In this document: piece after piece, positions 1-12,316 of the stretch
Layout: each line of letters starts with the position of its first letter
Numbering within the stretch: the first letter of the stretch is position 1
Source of the DNA: Sipunculus nudus
Taxonomy: Eukaryota; Annelida; Sipuncula; Golfingiida; Sipunculidae
Assembly: GCA_026874595.1 (NCBI GenBank)
Contig: CM049306.1
Location: forward strand, 34,922,019 to 34,986,018
Direction of reading: 5' to 3'
Length of the DNA: 64,000 bases
Notes under the pieces: model-generated
The model's database searches: none
Told to the model about the DNA's origin: nothing
What the model saw: only the letters and a program-made list of their open reading frames with translations
Position numbers and translations under genes: made by a program

Positions 1-443
1 AAATCGGAGTCCGCTGTTAAGGAGCAAACATGGGCCGTATTCCTGCCGAATATGCCCTTTTCAGCTCGCAGAGAGGTCGGGCGGTCTCCGTTTTGGATAT
101 GTGACGGCCCCTTTAAGTCTTACATAGTGAAGAGCACTGCACACCTACTAAGTAATAGTGGCAAGCTAAGCTACCAAAGAAGACCAAGGAAGCAAAGAAA
201 CCCGTTCCTAAGAAGAAGTTCGCTTCATCGGAGCATAGACATAAAGCTGAATTGACAGGAGGAGCCCGGCTGAGGGCCGAAGTAGCCGCCAGACGGCGGC
301 CCGACACCAGCAAGGAGCGGGCTCGCAGCACGTCCGACCTTGTACAAGTCGGGCTGCGCAAGGAAGGGAGTCGTTCGAATATCGTAGAGAGCCAATGCGG
401 CGGCCGCACAGATCTGTCGACCTCTGTTCGAATCTTAATGTAA
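1..443 (+). CDS. possible 3' end of a coding region (two overlapping open frames)
   Basis: Unrecognised; support is weak. Frame 1 is open from the window edge to a TGA at 253-255 (about 84 codons, beginning KSESAVKEQTWAVFLPN). A second frame is open from 159, just after an in-frame TAG, to a stop after residue M at 443 (about 94 codons). The second frame is very basic (KLPKKTKEAKKPVPKKK near its start) and then rich in Arg/Ser/Glu; it lacks its own ATG near the beginning. The block 250-420 is GC- and CpG-rich compared with the AT-rich DNA after 440, which fits an exon or a CpG-rich element. The two frames could be one reading frame broken by a frameshift near 160-170, or two exons. Minus-strand frames are also open here (113-409, 208-489), so the signal may only reflect high GC. 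No domain was recognised. Confidence 0.2.
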
Positions 444-556
444 ATATTCGTCTAAAATCGTCGGATTGCTGCCCGAATATCGATCGCATGTTGGCCGCTG
501 CCCGAGCGATCTACGGGCGACCTTATACATTATGTATAAATATGTCACATGCACAG

Positions 557-562
<6 letters not shown>

Positions 563-607
<45 letters not shown>
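563..607. repeat. (AT)n microsatellite
   Basis: About 45 bp of uninterrupted AT dinucleotides. It produces artefactual Tyr-Ile open frames on both strands. Confidence 0.97.
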
Positions 608-608
<1 letters not shown>

Positions 609-2098
609 TGCATGTTTACAGGTAAACCCAACACTATTCATGGGGCCGGATCCCTAGCACACTTTAATCATTTAGCCACCGGCAGGGATTTCCCATGATA
701 TAAAGCCATGTTGTACGTAAATCCATTTTAGTTTATTTGACTTGATATATTATAGACAGTCGCCTGATATTTAATTGATCATCCCACTTCTACGGCATAT
801 CATAATAAAAATCAAAAACTAATTAAACAAAGCATCTGCTGATATTGACGTTTGTTGTAAGTAGCAATCAAATGAAAAAGGCTGATAAAGTTTAATCTGA
901 TGTCCACTGAAGAAATAAGAATACATATCATTACTATTAATTCCTATAGAAACGGAAAATCCTAAAAATCACACAAACGTGCACGTAAAATATCATTTTC
1001 TTAATTGGACTTTGATGATTATATATTCCCCAAATGTGACACCGAAAATCGGCCACATATATTAAAACCAATTTTGAAAAATCTGTGTTAAAAATCGCCC
1101 GACATAAAATAAAATCGGGTTGTGAACACTTAAGGGAAGTCAGACAAAAGTCTGCTTGTAACCCGCCTTTGTTAGACGGTAATTATTTTTTTGCACGATC
1201 TCATCAGAATCCGGCATATATTTTATTTGCTGTTATAAAAGTTTATATGATCTCGTCATCTAGATAATTTCCATGATAGCGTCTCTTCGTGGATTTAGAC
1301 ATAACAGTAAACAGCCTCGTTATACATTTCTTTCTTTCCAAAATGCTATTTACAATAGTGATATCTAAATATATTATTGTAAATACCATATTAAAAGAAT
1401 AATATTTTACAAAATGTTGGCTCCAGGAAATGTTCTGCCTTGCCGGATCCCACCGTGCGGTAGAAAAGATTGCCAGTTTTCAGACGTTCAGATGTTTAGA
1501 ATGCTGATTCCCGATTGATTAATGCTCATGTGTGACAGTCCGTCGTAGATCAACCCCAACATGTATACGTTCACGGGTAGTATATTTGCGCGAAGTCGTC
1601 TATTCTGGGTTAATGCATACAAAAAAGTTACAGCGTTTCTGAACCAGTAAAGCTCACGTAAATTGCCTGCCACGAGTATACATAAGCAATAGGCAACACG
1701 TGATATATGCTCGGCTTTCACGCATGCTATTGTAATTTAATTCTTCTGTTCCGTTTTTATGGTAGGTTTATGATGGTTCAAGATACAAGATTTATTCCAT
1801 ACCAATACAGGAATTTGCTTTGCGGGTGATATCATATGCACATGCACGCCCCCGCTTTTTCGACCTAAACGATATGGAATACGTTTAATATCGATACCGA
1901 GTGTCATATTTTGCGTTTCCCGCCGGGTTTTTTTTCTAAAACTTTTCTGCGTGCGAGTTATGTATAAATTTGACCATTCGTCCCCCGCCCCCTTATCCTT
2001 ATTTTATATGATCCCGTATCCACTGCTTTAATAGGTTTCAAACAATTACGTATTATCAGCCCGCCTATAGCGTCATATTGACCCTCTGGCATAACGAC
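608..2098. other. unassigned AT-rich DNA
   Basis: No convincing gene or intact element seen. Around 1838-2000 the text CGCCCCCGCTTTTTCGACCT resembles the interior of the inverted-repeat element at 6124-6434 (GCGCCCCCTTTTTTTGACCT) and a stretch near 42455, so a decayed relative may lie here. Confidence 0.5.
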
Positions 2099-2220
2099 CA
2101 GATTACTGGCCCAAGAGTGTCTTTACACCTAAGTCTGAGGAACGCATTATAAGGCCTTATGAAGATGCAAATATTTTCGTCATTTCTGACAACGCTTTAT
2201 GGCCTCCAGGTACACTGTCA
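2099..2220 (+). repeat. dispersed repeat, copy 1 (partner at 12317-12440)
   Basis: About 120 bp aligns in the same orientation with 12317-12440. Shared blocks include AAGTCTGAGGAACGCATTAT, AAGGCC and ATGCAAATATTTTCGTCATT. Neither copy has an open frame or visible terminal structure. A weaker third match to the leading part is near 12568-12604. Confidence 0.8.
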
Positions 2221-3899
2221 ATCAACATAAACCAGACCAATCGTTAGCCATTTTTGTGTGTACTTTCTAATAATATCAAACAAGAGCGAGAAAAGTTCCG
2301 TTTTAACCCAGCACATTGGTAAACCCCTCGGCGTAATTGTTGAATTTATGACCGTATGATCACAAGCATGGCTCTCAGGGGTTACAGGACGCAGGCAGCT
2401 TGAAGATGATGCAGGAAATGACCCGTGTCCATGGAGAGGGTGTTTCAGTTTAGGTTTCAGAGCTCACATGCATGTGTACTCTTGTGTTTAATCATCATTC
2501 TAAGCATAATATTGAGAATCTGGGCCATTAACCACAATATGAATGCAACCTGATGCAAGACCACTGCGATACATTCCTCTTTATTACTTGTATCACGACT
2601 CGAGTAGGCTCACCGGCTCAATGGTCCGATTGCCGACTGAGTCGGGTTGTCACGGCTTCACCCCAACCGCAATATCCATCTGGTATTTATAGTAAAACAA
2701 ACTTATAAATAGTACCATGTTAACCAACATTGATAAAATATACATAAATGACCAATCAATTCATGATTTAATCATATTTATAAGATTTATTCAAGTCAAT
2801 AAAGTTCTCTATCTGATGACATAATCAATATGAAAAATCAAATACCAAAGACGGTTCACGTTTAAATATCAATTACGATCATCCGTTAGGAATATAAAAA
2901 AAGTATAAAACCATTCAAGCGACATCTGTTAGCGATAATTGGAATGTTCGGGTAAGTTATCACGAGAAAAAAATACCTCTTTTACTATCTTTATTTTCGT
3001 ATAACTGACGGTGGTCACACTAGACTTTTGTGACGGTTCTCCTATGTGGCCACGTGTCGAATATGAACGTTTCGGGTCTCAAAAAGTCTGAAATGAAAAG
3101 CTTGTCTCAAGGGGGTAATTCTGCTGATTTCTCCATAAACACAGAGTAATTCCAAATTATTTTTGACAGGGGTATCGCAGCGCAATTTGCCGACAACTAC
3201 AACTGTGAATCAAGAATCATGCAAGAAAGCAGTTGTCTGCTCTGGCGCCCATGCAACGCCCAGTGTGTGACGCGGCTATGTTGTTCAGCCATCACCATCC
3301 GTCATATTAGGTGAAACTAAAATCTTCTTCATGTACAAAATAATGAAAGAGTAGGAAAAGCTAGTATCTTTTATAAAATGAGAATCGCCGTAAATTGAGG
3401 ATCCTTTCTGAATCCCTGGTATGACTGTTGCTTCATTTAACAAACCCCGAATGAAGGCTCACTTGACCCGAACAGAGGAAAAGGCTGTTCCACGCAGTTC
3501 CGGAAGAAGGTCTGTTTGCGAGCTAGCTCTCATGAGGTGACGAAGTATGAACGTGAGAATGAAATTGTTAATTATTATGCCTTGTTGGAGTTCTAGCCAT
3601 GGAAGTGCCATTTGTACTAACCCTCTTTCAAAATTGCACAGATCAGTATCTTAAAGCATAAAAGTAAGTCCTATTCAATCGCAGGGTAAAAATAGCTATG
3701 TATGATACATGGTTAAACATAACCCAGTAGATTAACTTTTGGTATCACCGTTGTACAATTACCGAATAGTTTATCGCTAGTCATTATGTAAAGACCAAAT
3801 ACGGTAATATTTAAATATATGAAATTGATCTAGGGATGGTTATTTTTATTATCATCAACTCCCAAGGACAGTGGTTCTAGTCTTTTCTCTTTTTAAAGG
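2221..3899. other. unassigned DNA
   Basis: Intergenic-looking sequence, AT-rich, with no open frame above background and no tandem repeat recognised. Confidence 0.5.
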
Positions 3900-4030
3900 A
3901 TAGGTCCATGGCCTATTAGTGGCACTTACTATTGAATGAGGATGAGTGTGATTGTACTATTAGAGTGATAAGGCACAATAGCGGATCTCAGGTATTATAT
4001 ACATGGGGCCAGGAATCCCGAAGTCGTAAT
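3900..4030 (+). repeat. dispersed repeat, copy 1 (partner near 36958-37130)
   Basis: Begins TAGGTCCATGGCCTATTAGT, closely matching TAGGTCCATTGCCTATTAAT at 36959. Both continue with GGCACT, a TGAATRAG block and a later AAGGCACA-type block. Divergence and indels grow away from the start, so these look like old copies of one interspersed family. Confidence 0.55.
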
Positions 4031-4084
4031 TATCCTGTAACTACGTCATTGGAGTAAATCTTTGAGATTCTATCTAGATTCCCC

Positions 4085-4150
4085 CATTTTCCATGCATTG
4101 AGTCACTGGCGGGGATTTAACAAGTGACCTTTAGCTCGAAGGCTTAAACT
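4085..4150 (-). repeat. degenerate tRNA-like / SINE-like fragment
   Basis: On the minus strand the text resembles a tRNA-derived SINE head. On the plus strand it reads GGCGGGGATTTAACAAGTG then CCTTTAGCTCGAAGGCTTAA, the pattern of a reversed T-arm followed by an anticodon-arm-like segment. It cannot be a functional tRNA because the GATTTAAC block no longer carries the invariant TTCGA and no complete cloverleaf can be drawn. Confidence 0.3.
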
Positions 4151-4787
4151 GCACCTATTATCTAAAATATGTGTATACTTCATGTAATTTCTGGCTTACT
4201 CTGCGTATACATCGTATAATGAACTCATGGTACTTCCTATTGAACAATTTTCTTAAATTATAACGCCCATTTATCTTTAAGCTGTTAATAAGAAAGGTAC
4301 ATGCACCAATGCTGAAAATCCGGGGAAAAAAACATTTAACCAATGGTAGCTGTTGCGGAAGTTGGAGAGCCACATGTTTTCGGCGGTAAGAAAAAAATGA
4401 AGCACATAAAAAAAAAAAAAAACTGGTTCGATAAGCTTATTTTGTCAATACTGCCATTTTGGTTGACCCTCCACATGCCACAGACATGTGATAACAAAAC
4501 GGTGGGGATGTACAATCTGAGAGCGGCATCTTATAGTTTGTTTGTACGAAAGGGCAATCTTTGTTTTAAAGAAGCAAGATATCGGAACGGGCCCCTTCAA
4601 TAAAAGAGTCTTATCCCTGGCCCCGTATACAACACCTGGCGATAGATAAAATAAGTTTAAATATGTTTAAAAAAAAATTATATTGTTCGGAACAATGTTA
4701 ACAATGATTATTTAAACTATTAAACTATTATTTCACAAAAATATGCATTTTTTATTGCATGTACTTCCAGTACAAACAGATATTCTC

Positions 4788-4793
<6 letters not shown>

Positions 4794-4854
<61 letters not shown>
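4794..4854. repeat. (TA)n microsatellite
   Basis: About 60 bp of uninterrupted TA dinucleotides. Confidence 0.97.
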
Positions 4855-4857
<3 letters not shown>

Positions 4858-6118
4858 GTATTGATGTGTTGTTAAATATAAAGCAAGGATTTATGTTTTG
4901 ATATCATAGACATCATACGTCTCATATAGCCTCACGCATTACCGTACTTAATTCTATCTTGTATCTTGTATTCTGTATTACATTGTCTTTATTTCATTTT
5001 TTAGCAGGATATCATTCATGCCACAAGAAGTCATTCTTCGTGGGTATACAGAACCCATGCCTACCTGATATATACTTTGAGGAGAATGCATCCACTTGGG
5101 GAAGTTCTTGGGCAGGGGTCCTAGCGTACAGAACAGTCAAGCGAGCTCGCCATTACACTGAAATGTATTTAATGTGGAACTTGAAATTACATGGATTAAA
5201 AAAACCCTCATAATTAGCAGGAATACTCGTATGCTGAATATAACTAATTTTAAACTGTAACTTAATCTAACCAACTGTGCGTTTAATGATTCCCCTTGTT
5301 GGATCTGGAAGGTACAAGAAAATGCGTTTCGCATCTGAGTCTATACTGACAGATGCCGTGATAATTTAGAAAATCTCGAGTTAAATCAACAACCAATAGA
5401 GAGAACATAACATTGATTTACGATATCCCTTTTACAACATCCATTGTGTTGGCACAAAATGGAAGTTGGAAGAATCGGAATATTAATTGTTCAATTTTAG
5501 TGGTAATCATAATTGTAATCATTCAAGTTAACTGTAATGCCATCATAATTAAAATAATTTTATTCTAAATCAGTATCCGAGCCTGATTTAATTAAAGATG
5601 ATCCCCATCCCGTAGAAGCCAGTAATTAGAAAATGTCATGAAACCAATGGTCTCATGATTGGCTGCGGGAATCTCAGTTGATGCTGACACAAATTTGTTC
5701 ATTTCACATTTTGATGATCATGTGATGAAGGATTTGAAGTTGGATTTGCAGGCATATTTATTTCCTGATTTTATCATGCAATAGTGTTATATTGTAATTA
5801 AACATTCACGGTTGTTATGATTTCAGATTTAAGCTCCGTAAATGGAACTAAAGTGATTAACCTCTGCCAACTTCCCGTTCGTGCAGACGACCGACCCACC
5901 GTTTATTATTGTTAGAAATAGAAATTGTAATTAAGCATATCAACATCTTCAGATATAGACTTTCCCATGGTAACATCGATGTACATTTTACAGACTGACG
6001 TTTCACCAGTATTTAGACTTTCTGTAAATAAAATGTCTATTTAATGACTGTTAACGTATTAATATAATTATTTCAAATGCAATTGTCAAACCTGCTATTC
6101 GGCCGTACTCCGAAACAC
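4855..6118. other. unassigned AT-rich DNA
   Basis: No supported gene. A frame at 4959-5213 starts with a hydrophobic MYLVFCITLSLFHFLAG stretch, but its composition is not distinguishable from chance and no homology was recognised. Confidence 0.5.
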
Positions 6119-6123
6119 CTGAT

Positions 6124-6434
6124 CAGGGGCGGATTTAGTGGGGGGGGGGGCGCAGGGGGTGCGCGCCCCCTTTTTTTGACCTAACTATAAAAAACTCTGG
6201 ACAAACACTCATAGTAAACCAAGTGTATTGAACAGTTAAAATGTATGTTTTGCTTATAAGGCATTTAAGCGATCCCAGATTGTACGATTACATCCCTAAA
6301 TATTCAAAACATTTCTACACCTCAGCCATTACCTCCTGCACCACCCCCGCCCCCCCCGTTTCGCGTCTCGGCTCACCCGCTACGCGGCCTCCAAAGGAGA
6401 GTCCCCCTTTTCCAAATCAATGTATCCGCCCCTG
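6124..6434. mobile_element. non-autonomous inverted-repeat (hAT-like-ended) element
   Basis: Left end CAGGGGCGGAT (6124-6134) and right end ATCCGCCCCTG (6424-6434) are perfect inverted repeats. CTGAT lies immediately outside both ends (6119-6123 and 6435-6439), a candidate 5-bp target-site duplication. CAGGG-type termini are typical of hAT superfamily MITEs, but hAT normally makes 8-bp duplications, so the superfamily is uncertain. The 311-bp body holds an 11-G run and a GCGCGCCCCC block and has no transposase frame. Confidence 0.75.
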
Positions 6435-6439
6435 CTGAT

Positions 6440-7650
6440 CCTTTATCTGCCAATTTAAGGAAGTTATGTTTTTAACCCTGTTTGTTAGCTTGTCGGTTGC
6501 TTTTTTGGTTTGTCTGTTACAATGTTTTCTTAAAAAATGCAGATTTCCAGCAAATTTTGCGGGGGTGGGGGAACGCGGACCAGGATTAAGTAAGAGGATT
6601 AAAGCATTTAAATACAATTTCTCCAAACATATCAAATTTCTGTCTATTGTTGAAAATAATAAAGTCGAAATTGCAAATAATACTTAATCGGCATTTTTAT
6701 GTATATTTGAAATGGCTAACTGCCTATCAAGCCTTAAACCGCTTTTAAAAAATAGATTATTAACCAAACAGGGATAAATGAAGAAATAATGACAAATAAT
6801 ACATAACAGAGGACCTGTGACCAACAAATGGCACCTGAGAGCACTAAACATGCCAAGGTAGTTTATATGTAAATAACATTATCCAGTTTAGCATTAGCGT
6901 CATTGAGATAATCCCTAGAGGTGAAAGGCTTAATCGCCACTGTATTTTACGAATATTGAAGGTATTTGATATATGAACCACGTTTCGCCATAACAAGACG
7001 CCCTAACGTTGTCACAGTAAAACAGGCCACGCACTTACTGACAGCCGAGAACAAAGCCAGTCGCTTCTGTGTTTATAGCAGCGCAAAATAATTATATTGA
7101 TTAGCTTAGTCTTATGGCGCCATTTATTTCTACGTCACTGATCTTAATCTTAATTGGAGCTATAGCTACTCACTGAAGTCGGGCATTTTGTGCCAATCTG
7201 ACCTTTTCCTATGTGACATCGTACATGAAACTAGATAATTGAATGGGTTTAGTATTTCCCCGCCAGATATCTACCCGCGACGTGCAGGACATAAACTAAC
7301 TCAACATGAGACGTGAGGCACTTCAGTCCAGGCGTGGCCACTCTTCTCGTTTTCCAGTCAAAATTTCCTTTATCTAAGCGGCCCAAAGGCTGGGCCGAGA
7401 TGGAATCGAACTTATTTTGGTATTCCTTCGAGGTTTATGTTGATAATATACTAAACGCACCATGGGCGGCACGCGTGATAACATATGATCAATTACTGAT
7501 TTATCCCAAGCCTTTTTGAATATTTTAATATGAGATGTTTTCAAACGTATATTAAGCACATTGTATTCATATTTAATTCTGTTTAAACTTATAGTATCAT
7601 TAATTTCCGCTAGTTACCTTATACATCGTATTTTCTAATAGTACTGGTGA
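6440..7650. other. unassigned DNA
   Basis: No gene, tandem repeat or element boundary recognised. A sequence reminiscent of a reversed T-arm (GATGGAATCGAAC near 7400) is too short to call. Confidence 0.5.
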
Positions 7651-7830
7651 GAACAGTTATCTGGTCGGGCCGAGACTATGGAATCCGAGAGAGATACAGG
7701 AACCGTGAGCGAAACCAAGGAATACGTGATCTCGATCCCTTATGTTTATCCAACTGTCACTGCCATCTCATCATCTATACCGGAGTCAATGTTCCGAGAA
7801 AATGTCAGTTATCCCTCCGTAAGCTGTTGA
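7651..7830 (+). CDS. exon-like short open frame, unknown
   Basis: The frame is open from 7651 to the TGA at 7828-7830 and contains an ATG at 7678. From that Met it encodes 50 residues beginning MESERDTGTVSETKEYVISI, with balanced Ser/Thr/Glu/Val composition that reads more like protein than most frames in this window. The sequence TCC-GTAAGC at 7816-7824 would serve as a splice donor at 7819, so the coding part may end at Ser47 in phase 0 rather than at the TGA. No upstream promoter, partner exon or homologue was recognised, and chance is a real alternative. Confidence 0.15.
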   Translation, partial: EQLSGRAETMESERDTGTVSETKEYVISIPYVYPTVTAISSSIPESMFRENVSYPSVSC

Positions 7831-9892
7831 TGCTACAGTGATACCAGACAAAAAGAAAACTAGAAATATCCATTCTAAGGACTGCAAGGCTCCGTCATGT
7901 AGGGGTCCTTATTGTTTGATGCTCGAAAACCCGTGTTTGAATTTACTTATTCAGCCCATATTCCCAGCTTCACTCCTGCATAATCGACTTTACACTTATG
8001 AATATTCCTTGATGGCGTTCCTGAATCCGTATCATGCGCCGGAACCACACAAAATTCTTTATTGGTCCATCCAGAAACTCCCTGAAATATTTCCATGAAA
8101 CTTCCGTTCAAGATTGCGTGAGTTAAGTTGTGAACAACACACACACTCACATACCCTCCTGGCGGAGGCAAAAACCAGTTTGGAATTTCTGGACAAATAC
8201 GTCCTTTCGTTGATTAAATTAACTCAAATAACAAAAGCAAATACACGTGCATATTTTATACGGTGTATACTTCTTGGTCGCAAACCAAGATCAGAATAGG
8301 GAGAGGGACCATTTAACTAGACCGACTCTGAACACCTAGACCGGTAAAAAGGATATCTAAAGTTACCTTTATACAAAGTTAGCCATTTTAATACATTCAC
8401 TATTTCTCAAATTATGAACATGACATGAGGGAATATCTAGCTGAGAAGTATTCTCACTTTTATAATAAGGAGGAGGACTATATACAAAGCCTAAAAATGT
8501 CCGTAGGTCCGCTAAAGGGGGGTGGGGGGGGGGTGGGGATCCAGGCGGCAAAAAGTGGTCTGAGGCCTTCACAAAAAGGGGAGATCCGGACCCCCTGGAC
8601 CCCTCCCTCGCTTCTGAAACTTATTCCACTTAATCAATGAAATCCCATTAACTAAACAAATTCATATGAAAGGCATTTACGAACGAAAATCTTACACAAC
8701 CGAAATTTAAATAGAATGAGCGACTGTTTTATTCTGTAATTGTATGACCAAGCCCTTCTGATCTCGACATGGCTTTACCTCGAACAATCATGTAAAATTG
8801 TACGCTTTCAACATTAATATCTGTTCCACTTCTAAAAATTATGAGAAAAGACCCATATAAAATTCATTAGGCTTTCTAGATTTTCACATAAAAATGCGTA
8901 TTTTTTAGTCGGAACGGTGAGAGTGAGTGTCCACATTTAATAAAAGGAGGTATTTAACAGTTCTTTCGTACAAACTTGCATATACTCTTTCAAATTTACT
9001 AACGGTTCTAACGGAGTCTAATTTCAAATTTTACAATAGGGATCTTCTTGAAAGATTCGTATTCCGAATGCCAGACAGACCATCAGTTATTGTGTTTGTC
9101 AATAATATATGTAGAATAAATGCAATTCCCTCCCCTAAGTATAGAAAGAGTCCGGCACTTCCGTGCTGGCTCATACACCGGTTAAACAGGACGGTAAAAT
9201 AACCTTTACCTAAAAATTTAATATGCTGCAATATGATAGTACCTGTCCCAGGTGTTGCCATATAACGATAGAGCCAGAGTACCGGCATGTCTTGAATTTA
9301 ATTATTACCTCTACCAACTGTCCAAGTTTATTGTGTAATCAGTGTAAAATACTGATGAATAAAATTGATCAAAACCTTTTTTTGTTTTCAATCGGTCAAC
9401 ACATCACTTTCATACTCTCTGAAAGCACTTATAAAGTAATAGCCTTTCCTGAAATTTAAATGTGATTGTGTTCGTTAATTTAATTTTTTTTTAATCAGTT
9501 CACTTGTGCTCATTTTTTTCAGAATTTGATTTTTTAGTGTTTTCATAATTATATAATGATATAATTTTTAATGAATTATTAATACCCGAAATAATCAAAG
9601 GAAGATGCTATATAATTTATAGACCGCTGACAGTCTCTGTACTCATACGTCTTCTACTTTGTTTGGCCAAATGGTTTGGCTTTTATACATATGCTGCATT
9701 TGTTGTTATTTCAAACATATAAGATAAAATGTAATAGGGGCCAAGGTACATTTCAAATGTTCAATAAAACGTAAAACCTACACCCTACACGGTTTAGCTG
9801 TCAATAACCCCTTATAGGAGATATGCTCTTGTTCTGAGTACAGAAATTCCAGACGGATTTACCAATACGCTATACCGCAACCGAAACTTTTT
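7831..9892. other. unassigned DNA with a G-rich tract at 8517-8538
   Basis: The G-rich run (8517-8538) is followed by GGATCCAGGCGGCA and, further on, CCCCCTGGACCCCTC, which resembles the interior of CAGGGGCGGATCC-type MITEs, but I cannot fix ends. Nothing else was recognised. Confidence 0.45.
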
Positions 9893-10484
9893 CAGGGGCG
9901 TATCCGGGGGGAGGTGAACCGCAGGTGTACACTTTCATCTGCAATAATGTATACACAGAGATACATCCCGAAGACATTATTTCTGAATGTGTCATGAAAT
10001 GACTAAAAAAACTGGAGATAAGTAATCATGGATTCCAAATTAATGAGTTGATTGTGATAATGGACTCTTTTTCACCCATTCCAAAATTTCATCAATGCTC
10101 TGGCAATTGTTTCCCTTGTTTTGTGTATCAACGTCATAAGAATGTCGAAAATCTACGAAGAAGCTAAGATTTTCTTTCACTTTTTTATTTCCGCATATAT
10201 TGGATGATTGATATAATGATAGTTTTATAAGTACTTTATCTAAGTTATTGATAGTTGGTGTGACAAAATATATATGTAATTTGAATATGTTTGTAAAGTT
10301 TCATTGGTCCAGTAGTTAAACATCCTGAATTAGCACAAGAGCCCGTTTGCATAGTGAAATTGATTTATATAACGAACTATTAGGTATTCCTGCAGCCAAT
10401 CTCCCTCTCTAACCACCGGCACAGCAGCCCCCCCCCCCCCCCCCCACACACACATACATACACATCCACCCTGATACGCCCCTG
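9893..10484. mobile_element. non-autonomous inverted-repeat element, second type CAGGGGCGTATC
   Basis: Left end CAGGGGCGTATC (9893-9904) and right end GATACGCCCCTG (10473-10484) are perfect 12-bp inverted repeats, one base different from the ends of the 6124-6434 element. TTTTT flanks both sides, compatible with a 5-bp duplication but low-complexity. An 18-base C run followed by (CA)n lies near the right end (10428-10460). No transposase frame is present in the 592 bp. Confidence 0.65.
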
Positions 10485-11853
10485 TTTTTAATAAATATGT
10501 TAGAGGTTTAAAAAAAAGTTAAAATAAAAAATAAAATAGAAAATTTAGAAAATGATCAAACATATTTCATTTTAACATTCGATTGGTTTCTCTGAAGAGC
10601 TTATGGTTTTTAAGCATTTGTTTTCTCATGTGGATTTTCAACATGCTTTTTGACAAAGCATGTGGAGCCACTTCGATATCTTGGTGGACTCTTTACTGTG
10701 ATAGGTTCAAAATTACCACTACAACCGGGAGGACAGACAGAGCACGGTGGAACACTTGCAACTTGAGGTGACGATAACCCCTGCTTATAACGCGTAGAGG
10801 CTTCTTATCTCTATTTCTCACGCAGCTGTTTCCCCGGTTGTCACTCGGGCCCTAAACTTGACAACGCTGGTGAGCCACTGTCCGTCTCAGGCGCTCCAAT
10901 CATATTCAATACTGAAGGGTAAAGCCCAGAAAATTCCAGAATATATCACATACTGTCAGAATTCAGGAGCTACGTCCAGGACCAGAAGTGGGGTTGGGAA
11001 TAGTAATGATACTATAAAAATATTTTTTTCAACATATATAAATAATTATTTTCTTTTTTACTTCTGTTGAGTTTCTCAAAATATTTGAGGTCTTGTAACG
11101 TGCTTGTCTAATTATGTTTTGAGCTTTTGTAGTATATTTTTCTTACTCACACCCTCTAAGCTTATCTGGTCACCTACTATATAGGTCTTTTTTTATTCAC
11201 AAATACAGCTCGAGAGTCAAGTTCGATTGATGTAAACGTAATTCTGCAAAAAAGGGCAGATTTGATATGAAAGTGACGAATTTACATGTAATAGTCTTCC
11301 TACCTATCGAACACACTTGTTCCGAACATAAATAATTTCTGTTTTTCCTCGGAAACAACAGGTTTATTAATGGTACAGAAGAACTGTTTTTTTTTTTTGT
11401 TTTTTTTTGACAATCATTATTAATGTGAAGTCTCCAGATTATATTATGACAAGAACCACTTCGGGATTAGCATGGTTTGTTTCTGCTGGTGACGTCACAG
11501 GGTGACGGTGTAGTTATTGAGTCAACGTCCACTGAAACTTTAGGCAGACAAATGAATAGTCTATAAACAAGACCAAGCAAAAAAAAACAAACAATTAAAT
11601 GAATGTAGGGCGTGTCAAACGTCTTTCAGGTCCTTTGCGTTCAAATATCCTTGATTTCACGACTCTTGTGATATTTATATCAGAGTGATAAAGTCATTAT
11701 GCTGAGAGTGCGTGACGCCACCTTTCCGCCAGAGGCCATTTCTTCTCAAAACGAATCAGCTTCCTAATAAGCATTATGGGACGGCCGGGACTACTTTTCT
11801 CAACTGTCAAAATTTAAATAAAAATTTGTTACATTTCAAGGAAAGGGTTTCTG
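10485..11853. other. unassigned DNA
   Basis: No supported gene. Contains T-rich runs (11389-11409) and a perfect CRE octamer TGACGTCA at 11490-11497, whose surroundings TCTGCT..TGACGTCACAGG recur at 29191-29209. Confidence 0.45.
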
Positions 11854-12096
11854 CACAGGCGCTTGAATCCCTATTTATAAATAAGTCTTCACATCTCCAA
11901 TGTTTTTCAGAAATACTACGACGGAATCAGGTCAAACGACCCAATAATAAAACGGTCATACCGTGCTATCGCTTGTGTACTGATATCTCGGAATAACCGT
12001 TTGATTATAGGGTCGTTTGACCTGATTCCGTCGTAGTATTTCTAAGGACATTGGAGATATGAAGACTTATTATAGATAGGGATTCAAGCGCCTGTG
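11854..12096. repeat. long near-perfect inverted repeat (hairpin)
   Basis: Arms 11854-11963 and 11989-12096 are reverse complements over about 108 bp with only a few mismatches or 1-base indels, separated by a loop of about 25 bases. Both arms begin CACAGGCGCTTGAATCCCTA when read inward. Similarity stops at the outer CACAGG, so the ends are sharp. As RNA it would fold into one long hairpin. It could be a foldback MITE, a recent palindromic duplication, or a precursor of hairpin-derived small RNA. Confidence 0.9.
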
Positions 12097-12316
12097 GTTT
12101 CTGTTTATATTTCTTATGCGCGTGCTTGTAATATATTACATATTGTGAGAAGTCCTTTAAAGCAAAAACACCCATGTTTATGTAATTAGCCTTGAAAAAA
12201 TCTTATCCAACATATGTGACTACATCACCCTCTTCACAACATTTTTACCTACGCCGCTCGTGAATGTAGGAGCCGCGGTGCATTGTTGGGGTCAGATCGG
12301 CCCTTGACATTACGGC

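Noticed and set aside
395-657. Tyr-Ile repeat peptides
   Set aside because: Translation of the (AT)n microsatellite.
4959-5213. 84-codon frame with a signal-peptide-like start
   Set aside because: No homology, no splice or promoter context, and hydrophobic starts are common in AT-rich DNA.
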